Shown piece after piece: positions 58,468 to 64,000 of a stretch of 64,000 nucleotides of DNA. The notes under the pieces were generated by a model, which searched no databases, was not told the DNA's origin, and was given only the letters and a program-made list of their open reading frames with translations. The stretch comes from Geobacter sp. (GTDB lineage Bacteria; Desulfobacterota; Desulfuromonadia; Geobacterales; DSM-12255), in contig VFJK01000027.1 of NCBI GenBank assembly GCA_009886125.1, forward strand, positions 1 through 64,000, read 5' to 3'. The translations under genes were made by a program, and so were the position numbers. The stretch's first letter is position 1, and each line of letters opens with the position of its first letter.

Positions 58468-58769
58468 TGACGAAACTTTCGCTCTTCGAGATCAATCTCT
58501 TCCTGCTTCAGGCGGGCAAAATCGGCGCTGGATGTCATTAACGGGTATGCGCCCATGATGGCATCCAACGCCTTTTTTCTTTGTTCCAGAGGGGTAGGTT
58601 GCTCAGAGACTACCTGAAGCTGAAATGGTAATCCCTTTCGGTTACGGACTGCCGTAAGAAATATTTTTATCGCCTCAGTAGTGGTCATCCCCAGTTGCTG
58701 GAATATTGTTTCTGTTTCAGATTTCAGTTGACCGTCAATACGCATACTGATGGTTGCGCTTTTTGCCAT
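58464..58769 (-). CDS. RelB/DinJ-family antitoxin
   Basis: ATISMRIDGQLKSETETIFQQLGMTTTEAIKIFLTAVRNRKGLPFQL; 4-nt overlap with PIN toxin. Confidence 0.88.
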   Translation of the reverse strand: MAKSATISMRIDGQLKSETETIFQQLGMTTTEAIKIFLTAVRNRKGLPFQLQVVSEQPTPLEQRKKALDAIMGAYPLMTSSADFARLKQEEIDLEERKFRQ

Positions 58770-58788
58770 AGCCGCCTCCTTTTTCAGA

Positions 58789-59139
58789 TTAATGCATGCA
58801 ATTGTACTGCAATTGAATTACAAATGCAATCACCGTAAGGACTGGCACGAGACTGTAGAAATCCACATCCCTCGCCACATCCCGATTGCCCTCTTTTTGA
58901 ACTGTTCGGAAATTCCGAATAGTTGAGCCTTTGGCTATTTCTTCCTGTGCATAAAGGTTGGCCAAGTGCTCATTGATCGTCGGCACAGAAACCTCGAACA
59001 GCACAGCCATAAGCTTTTGCGTCAGCCAGACGGTTTCATCCGCAACACGCACTTCAATCGTATTTTCTCCGGACTGCCTGGAAAAAATCAGAAATTCGGC
59101 AGTGCTGTTTCTGATCTGGAGTGTTTGCTGTTTGGTCAT
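58789..59139 (-). pseudogene. RhuM-family (virulence-associated) N-terminal fragment
   Basis: VADETVWLTQKLMAVLFEVSVPTINEHLANLYAQEEIAKGSTIRNFRTVQKEGNRDVARDVDFYSL then unrelated tail; family members are much longer. Confidence 0.7.
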
Positions 59140-59298
59140 GGTCTTCTCTCCAAGGCTCCTTGCGGCTGAAAGTCAAACTCCAGAGGGTCAACGATTGTCA
59201 ATTTCATGTCAAGGACAGACTCTGTCTGCGGCACTTACTATACATAGCAGCCACCAGTGCCCTCATCTCTTCAGTAAGATACGGCCCGTCACTCTTTG

Positions 59299-59369
59299 GG
59301 AACCGCCGGATGCGGACCCGCATGTAGGGTGGTGTGGAGGCCGGGGGAGAAACCCCCCGGCTATCCGAT
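59299..59369 (+). mobile_element. Group II intron 3' end remnant (domain V/VI-like)
   Basis: GGAACCGCCGGATGCGGACCCGCATGTAGGGTGGTGTGGAGGCCGGGGGAGAAACCCCCCGGCTATCCGAT resembles the DV/DVI 3' end of bacterial class C-like group II introns; no RT ORF upstream. Confidence 0.6.
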
Positions 59370-59376
59370 TTCACGA

Positions 59377-59631
59377 TCATTCCTGCCCGAGACGCTTTTT
59401 CGCCTCCACAAGGCTTACGATGCGGCCTTTCTCGATATCGGCGACACCCTGCAAAACTGCCTTCATGAACGCCCGCTCTTCCGGGCCGCCCCCCCACTGC
59501 TTCAAGGCATCGGTCAGGCTGACATACTCTTCGGCTGGGGTTACGCTCCGTTTGGCAATAATGCCGTACAGTTCGAACTGTTCGGCAACCTCGCAGATCT
59601 CGTGTATCCGCTCATATTCATAGATCGGCAT
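59377..59631 (-). CDS. Small protein in TA-like operon
   Basis: TAATG overlap with PIN gene; helical C-terminus FMKAVLQGVADIEKGRIVSLVEAKKRL is antitoxin-like. Confidence 0.55.
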   Translation of the reverse strand: MPIYEYERIHEICEVAEQFELYGIIAKRSVTPAEEYVSLTDALKQWGGGPEERAFMKAVLQGVADIEKGRIVSLVEAKKRLGQE

Positions 59632-60041
59632 TATTCGATTACTCTTACGCTGAGTCCGGCGACTTTTGCAAAGGGCTTGTCGCCGGTAAGAAAGACCACC
59701 GGTCCATTCAAGGAGAGTGCAGATGCTGCCTGGATTGCGTCGGGGGTTCGTAGCCCCTGAAATGCCCTGATCAGGAGGGCTTTTTCGATTACCTGGCTGG
59801 AGACATCGACGACTTGCAGGCCGCTGGCAGCAAAGAACGCTCTATACCGGCCGATGACAGCACTTGAGCCTTCTCTTACCGGTTTGACCAGGCATTCGAG
59901 CTCGCTCAGCCGTGACACGGCAAAGCGGGCGCGCGGGTGCTTTCGGAGAAGTTCCTGCACTGTGTCCAGCACCTTGCCATGGAAATTGGCAGAACCTTCA
60001 ACCTGGTAGATGATGACATTCGCATCGAGAAAAATTATCAT
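59631..60041 (-). CDS. PIN-domain toxin (ORF extends to 60053)
   Basis: MIIFLDANVIIYQVEGS...LRTPDAIQAASALSLNGPVVFLTGDKPF. Confidence 0.87.
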   Translation of the reverse strand: MIIFLDANVIIYQVEGSANFHGKVLDTVQELLRKHPRARFAVSRLSELECLVKPVREGSSAVIGRYRAFFAASGLQVVDVSSQVIEKALLIRAFQGLRTPDAIQAASALSLNGPVVFLTGDKPFAKVAGLSVRVIE

Positions 60042-60319
60042 TGTTCTCCCCAACCATTGCGCTCACTCTGTAGACGAGCATCTAGCTCTTCTTTGGATGA
60101 GGTGCCGATGGCCGGGAGGGCGAACCATTCCGCAACTGAGAGTGGTTCGGCAGCCGTTAAAGGCAAGGTGTCGCGGGTCAGCCGCTCGTACTCCGCTTCA
60201 GCCAGCACTACGCAGACTGGCTGGTTGCGTTTGATAACATGGACAGGCCCATTGGCAAGCAGCTTTTCGATAGCGGCAATGCCATGGCGCTTCAGCTCAT
60301 TTGCGGGAATAGTATTCAT
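60038..60319 (-). CDS. Phd/YefM-like antitoxin
   Basis: MNTIPANELKRHGIAAIEKLLANGPVHVIKRNQPVCVVLAEAEYERL. Confidence 0.85.
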   Translation of the reverse strand: MNTIPANELKRHGIAAIEKLLANGPVHVIKRNQPVCVVLAEAEYERLTRDTLPLTAAEPLSVAEWFALPAIGTSSKEELDARLQSERNGWGEQ

Positions 60320-60569
60320 TTCGGCATCCTTTTAGGTGCTTTTGAATAATATTATCCGTGCCGTTGCGATCAGGCAAGCTAATAAATCAATTAATATTGG
60401 ATCCAGTGACGGGGAGAGCCGTATCGAACGAAACAGCCGGGGCTTCCGGAGGCGTCATTTCAACAAGTTATACACGTCAATCGAGGGCCGTCATTTGCAA
60501 CCATCTTACCTGAAGCTGAAGCAGAGGCGTGCAGTGAGAGACGGCTCTTCACGGTACTGATCCAAGAAT

Positions 60570-61826
60570 TCATTTGAGAAAATCCAGCAGCAGCATGACA
60601 TTCAATCCGGTGACGATTGCGGCGATACTCCAGAGGAGAATTGCGCCGAACGGGCTGTTGGCGTGTGTCCCCATGACTTTTTTCGAGGAGGTGAGGTAGA
60701 TCTGGAGAAAGATCGTCCAGGGGAGCTGGATGCTGAGGAGGACCTGGGAGTAGATGAGCCCTTTGAAGGTGTCTTCGATCAGGAAGATCGCGGCTGCGCC
60801 GACCACCAGGGTCAGGATGATCCCTTTTTTCGTGTGCAGGTCACTGCTGTTAAACGGTTCTCCGAAAATGCCGGCAAAGATGCTCCCGCCGGCCATGCCG
60901 GCGGTTATCGATGAGGCGATACCTGCCAGCAGGAGTGCGATGGCAAAGATCACGGCAGCACTGTTGCCGAGCAGGGGACGGAGCATCTGTTCGGCCTGGG
61001 AAAGTTCGCTGACCTGGAGCCGATTCAGGTAGAACGTTGCGGCAGCCATCAGGATCATGGCGCTGTTGATGGCCCAGCCGATCCCCATTGAGATGAGCGT
61101 GTCGAGAAACTCGAACTTCAGCTGATAGCGGATGACCTCTTCATTTTCACGGTTCCACTGCCGGCTCTGGATGATCTCCGAGTGGAGGAAGAGGTTGTGG
61201 GGCATGACCACCGCGCCGAGGACACTCATGATGATCGGTAGTGCGCCGGGGGGGAATGCAGGGGTGATCCATCCTGCGGCAGCTGAATGCCACTCCGTCG
61301 GAACGAGCCAGAGCTCGTAAATGAATGATAAGCCGATAAGGGAGACAAAACCGATGATGACCCGCTCCAGCTTTCGGTAGGCGGTACCGAAGAGGAGCCA
61401 GAGCACAAGCCCGAGAAGAAGCAGAGTTCCTATTTTCAGGGGGAGCTTGAAGAGCATGTTCAGGGCGATCGCCCCGCCGAGCAGCTCTGCCGTGGCAGTG
61501 GCACAGGAGGCGATACAGGCTGAACCGAGCAGCGGGCGTGACAGAAACGGGGGGAGATGGCGGGTGGCTGCTTCGGCGATGCACTCCCCGGTGACGATGC
61601 CGAGGTGGGCGGCATTGTGCTGCAGGAGGATCAGCATGACCGTGGAGAGTGTTACCATCCAGAGGAGACGGTAGCCGTACTGTGATCCGGCAGCGACATT
61701 GGCTGCCCAGTTGCCGGGGTCTATGAATCCTACAGTCACCAGAAGGCCGGGCCCGATATATTTCCGGATATCCGAAAATACGGCCCTGGTGTGTTCATTC
61801 CAGCTGAAAAGACCGGATAGATTCAT
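60570..61826 (-). CDS. NRAMP-family divalent metal transporter
   Basis: GPGLLVTVGFIDPGNWAANVAAGSQYGYRLLW, VMPHNLFLHSEII. Confidence 0.93.
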   Translation of the reverse strand: MNLSGLFSWNEHTRAVFSDIRKYIGPGLLVTVGFIDPGNWAANVAAGSQYGYRLLWMVTLSTVMLILLQHNAAHLGIVTGECIAEAATRHLPPFLSRPLLGSACIASCATATAELLGGAIALNMLFKLPLKIGTLLLLGLVLWLLFGTAYRKLERVIIGFVSLIGLSFIYELWLVPTEWHSAAAGWITPAFPPGALPIIMSVLGAVVMPHNLFLHSEIIQSRQWNRENEEVIRYQLKFEFLDTLISMGIGWAINSAMILMAAATFYLNRLQVSELSQAEQMLRPLLGNSAAVIFAIALLLAGIASSITAGMAGGSIFAGIFGEPFNSSDLHTKKGIILTLVVGAAAIFLIEDTFKGLIYSQVLLSIQLPWTIFLQIYLTSSKKVMGTHANSPFGAILLWSIAAIVTGLNVMLLLDFLK

Positions 61827-61843
61827 AATGCCGGGGTACCTGT

Positions 61844-62725
61844 TTAGACTTTGAGGATCTTCATCCTTTCGACCTTGATCTCGCCAAGCCCTCGCCTGTG
61901 AGCTTCAACGGTTACGGAAATATCTTCCGGCTTCAGTCCGAACAGCGTTGTCGCGTAGGCATCTGCAGCGACGATGTCGGTCGAGGCGATGACCTTGTTC
62001 AGTTTTTTCACATCTTTGATGTCGCCCCCTTGCGGGCCGTGGGCCGTCAGAATACGGGTCGCGTCGACGACGACGAGGTGCGTCTTGAACACCGTGTTGA
62101 TATCCGCCAGGGCAATATCGATATTTTTATGGATGGAGCCGCGATTGCCGCCCATGATCCCCATGACGTTCTTCATGCCGATGGTCAGCTTTGAAAGGCC
62201 GTGATGCTTGAGTACCGGCACATTGATGTAGACATCTGCCGAGAGCGCTTCACCGTAAAGGTCCCACTCCTTGAGCGCTTTGCCGTTGAGTACGACCTTT
62301 TTGAAGCGCTCTTCTTCAAGATGCTTGACCTCGACCCCTTTCATTCCTTTCAGTGCAGTCTCGATGCCGCTGTTTTTGTAGCATCTGCGCTCGTCATTGC
62401 AGGTCCGGTCAAATACCTTGACCTTCTTTGCCCCTGCCTTCAGGCACTCTTCCACGACAGCCAGCACGACGAGAGGATTTGTGTTCGCTGCAAGTTCAGG
62501 AGTCCTGTCCCACCCCATGTTCGGCTTGACCACAACGGTATTGCCGGGCTTCACAAAGCGTTTCATCCCGCCGAGCGCGTTGATGGCGTTCCGGGTGATC
62601 TGTGCAGGGTCACTCCCTTCTCCGACTGCAACGACCGGACCGGTGGCGGCAAAAAGACTCCGCAGCGGCAGGCTCCAGAACAGTGAAGAGAGGCCGAGGA
62701 GTTTGATGAAGCGCCTTCTTTTCAT
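61844..62725 (-). CDS. DUF362-domain protein with Tat/Sec-like signal
   Basis: MKRRRFIKLLGLSS; VVVKPNMGWDRTPELAANTNPLVVLAVVEECLKAGAKKVKVFDRTCND; LSKLTIGMKNVMGIMGGNRGSIH. Confidence 0.87.
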   Translation of the reverse strand: MKRRRFIKLLGLSSLFWSLPLRSLFAATGPVVAVGEGSDPAQITRNAINALGGMKRFVKPGNTVVVKPNMGWDRTPELAANTNPLVVLAVVEECLKAGAKKVKVFDRTCNDERRCYKNSGIETALKGMKGVEVKHLEEERFKKVVLNGKALKEWDLYGEALSADVYINVPVLKHHGLSKLTIGMKNVMGIMGGNRGSIHKNIDIALADINTVFKTHLVVVDATRILTAHGPQGGDIKDVKKLNKVIASTDIVAADAYATTLFGLKPEDISVTVEAHRRGLGEIKVERMKILKV

Positions 62726-62837
62726 CTCTTAACCTCCTTGAACAGGACAGGGCGGAATAAATTCATCTGCCTCACAATTCCCTCGCGATCATCAGGATTT
62801 TGAACCTGGAATCTTGAAGTAATCTTGAGGCTAGTAA

Positions 62838-63647
62838 TCATTTTGCCGGTGCGGTTTTGCTCTTCGAATCGTCCACTTCCGGGCACTGGCTCTTGTGCTG
62901 AATCCACTCTGCTTTTTTCGGAGTGATCTTGAGGATGTCGATCGGCGGACCTACTTTTTTCGGATCAGCAGCTATTTCAGCACTGATCCATTCGTTTATA
63001 TTCCGGACTTCATCGAAATCGCTGAAAAAATCTTTTTTCTTGAGGAGATCGTTGATCGCATCCTGCATCCCGAGGAAAAGGATCTTCGGCTGCCCTGATC
63101 CTGGCTTGGTCACGATGTCCTGCTTGATGGATTTCAGCGTGACCGGCTGATTTTTCTGGCTCGTTATCCGGTACTCCAGCATGGCAAGGACGGTTCCCTT
63201 CTTTTCGGCTCCGGCGACCAGAACCTGCATGGCTATCCGGTTCTGCACATCTTCCGTGTACCATCGGGAGAAGAGCCGGGCGTCTGTTGTGCGGAGTTTT
63301 TCAAAAGCTGCCTGAAGCTTTGCCTGAACAGTCTTGTCGTAGGCGTCGAGGCGGGAAGTGATGGTTCCGGTGCCGGCAAAGACCGTCTCTGCCAATTCGT
63401 AGGCGTTAAAGCTGGATGACGGGAGAGCAGGAATTCCCGAGAACACCACGTAGACATCGTTCATCTTTGTTATCTTGCACTGGCTGATGGCAACATCCTT
63501 CTCGATGAGGACTTTGCTGTCGGTGCCCAGGAAAATTTCATCGCCGGTCTTTATTGCGACAATACTGGTAGCCAGAGCTGCAGTCGTGTAGAGCAGGAGA
63601 GCAGTGATTACTGCTGAAAACGGGATCAGGCGTGGGACTCTGTTCAT
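62838..63647 (-). CDS. Exported proteasome/HslV-like (Ntn-hydrolase-like) protein, unknown function
   Basis: Signal peptide ending ALA followed by TSIVAIKTGDEIFLGTDSKV, similar in layout to N-terminal Thr of proteasome-type hydrolases. Confidence 0.55.
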   Translation of the reverse strand: MNRVPRLIPFSAVITALLLYTTAALATSIVAIKTGDEIFLGTDSKVLIEKDVAISQCKITKMNDVYVVFSGIPALPSSSFNAYELAETVFAGTGTITSRLDAYDKTVQAKLQAAFEKLRTTDARLFSRWYTEDVQNRIAMQVLVAGAEKKGTVLAMLEYRITSQKNQPVTLKSIKQDIVTKPGSGQPKILFLGMQDAINDLLKKKDFFSDFDEVRNINEWISAEIAADPKKVGPPIDILKITPKKAEWIQHKSQCPEVDDSKSKTAPAK

Positions 63648-63674
63648 TTTGAAGCTTCTCCTTTGAGCTGATAA

Positions 63675-64000
63675 TTATTCAAGGACCTTCACCTCTTTGG
63701 CGAAATAATCCGTATCTCCGAACCAGTTGGCCGGCAGACCCTTATGCTGTTCGTAATAGATCGATACCCTTTTTCCGACAGTGGCGTTGATCTTTTTTGC
63801 CAGTTCATCGTTTCTGGCCGTAAAGTAGAACTTCTCCGGCATGGACCCGGGCACGGCCACCATGGCCATCTCCCCCTCCCAGGTCTTGATCAGCCACCCT
63901 TTTTGAGAGAACTTCTGGACATAACCGGCACGCTCGCCCTTGGAGTAGCTCCAGTTGAGCGCAACCCAGAGATAACCCGCAAAAGCTGCGATAACCAGAG
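63675..64000 (-). CDS. Hypothetical protein, C-terminal part (runs off window end)
   Basis: Open frame to the window edge: ...GYLWVALNWSYSKGERAGYVQKFSQKGWLIKTWEGEMAMVAVPGSMPEKFYF... Confidence 0.7.
   Translation of the reverse strand, partial: LVIAAFAGYLWVALNWSYSKGERAGYVQKFSQKGWLIKTWEGEMAMVAVPGSMPEKFYFTARNDELAKKINATVGKRVSIYYEQHKGLPANWFGDTDYFAKEVKVLE

Noticed and set aside
60336-60560. 74-aa plus-strand ORF upstream of the Phd/PIN module
   Set aside because: No RBS-like context or recognisable domain; treated as intergenic.

Overview
The window looks like a Geobacter/Geobacteraceae-type (Desulfuromonadia) chromosome segment. This taxonomic call is an inference from family content: Cbc-like cytochrome/FeS/NrfD complex, CxxxxCH/CxxCH multiheme cytochromes, and GreB, GlgP and FumC housekeeping genes. 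Main contents: (i) a lar (nickel-pincer cofactor) operon end with a vapBC module inside it; (ii) a degraded cheY-cheC pair; (iii) a B12-radical-SAM gene next to an uncharacterised exported protein and a MITE-like palindromic element; (iv) a cbcSTU-like operon headed by a one-piece sigma/anti-sigma fusion; (v) a housekeeping stretch; (vi) a ~14 kb array of three very large multiheme c-type cytochromes (hand count about 43 + 13 + 26 heme motifs, many CX4CH and two CX3CH) followed by TMTC-like, ResB, YfhO-like, beta-propeller and CcsA genes; (vii) a possible undescribed locus of B12-radical-SAM, small membrane protein, two LuxE-like synthetases (one lacking the TSGTT motif), a small protein, a second copy of the exported protein and another B12-radical-SAM; (viii) a toxin-antitoxin island with a RhuM fragment and a group II intron 3' remnant; (ix) NRAMP, DUF362 and an exported proteasome-like (Ntn-hydrolase-like) protein. 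All calls come from reading the sequence and the supplied translations. No database search was run.
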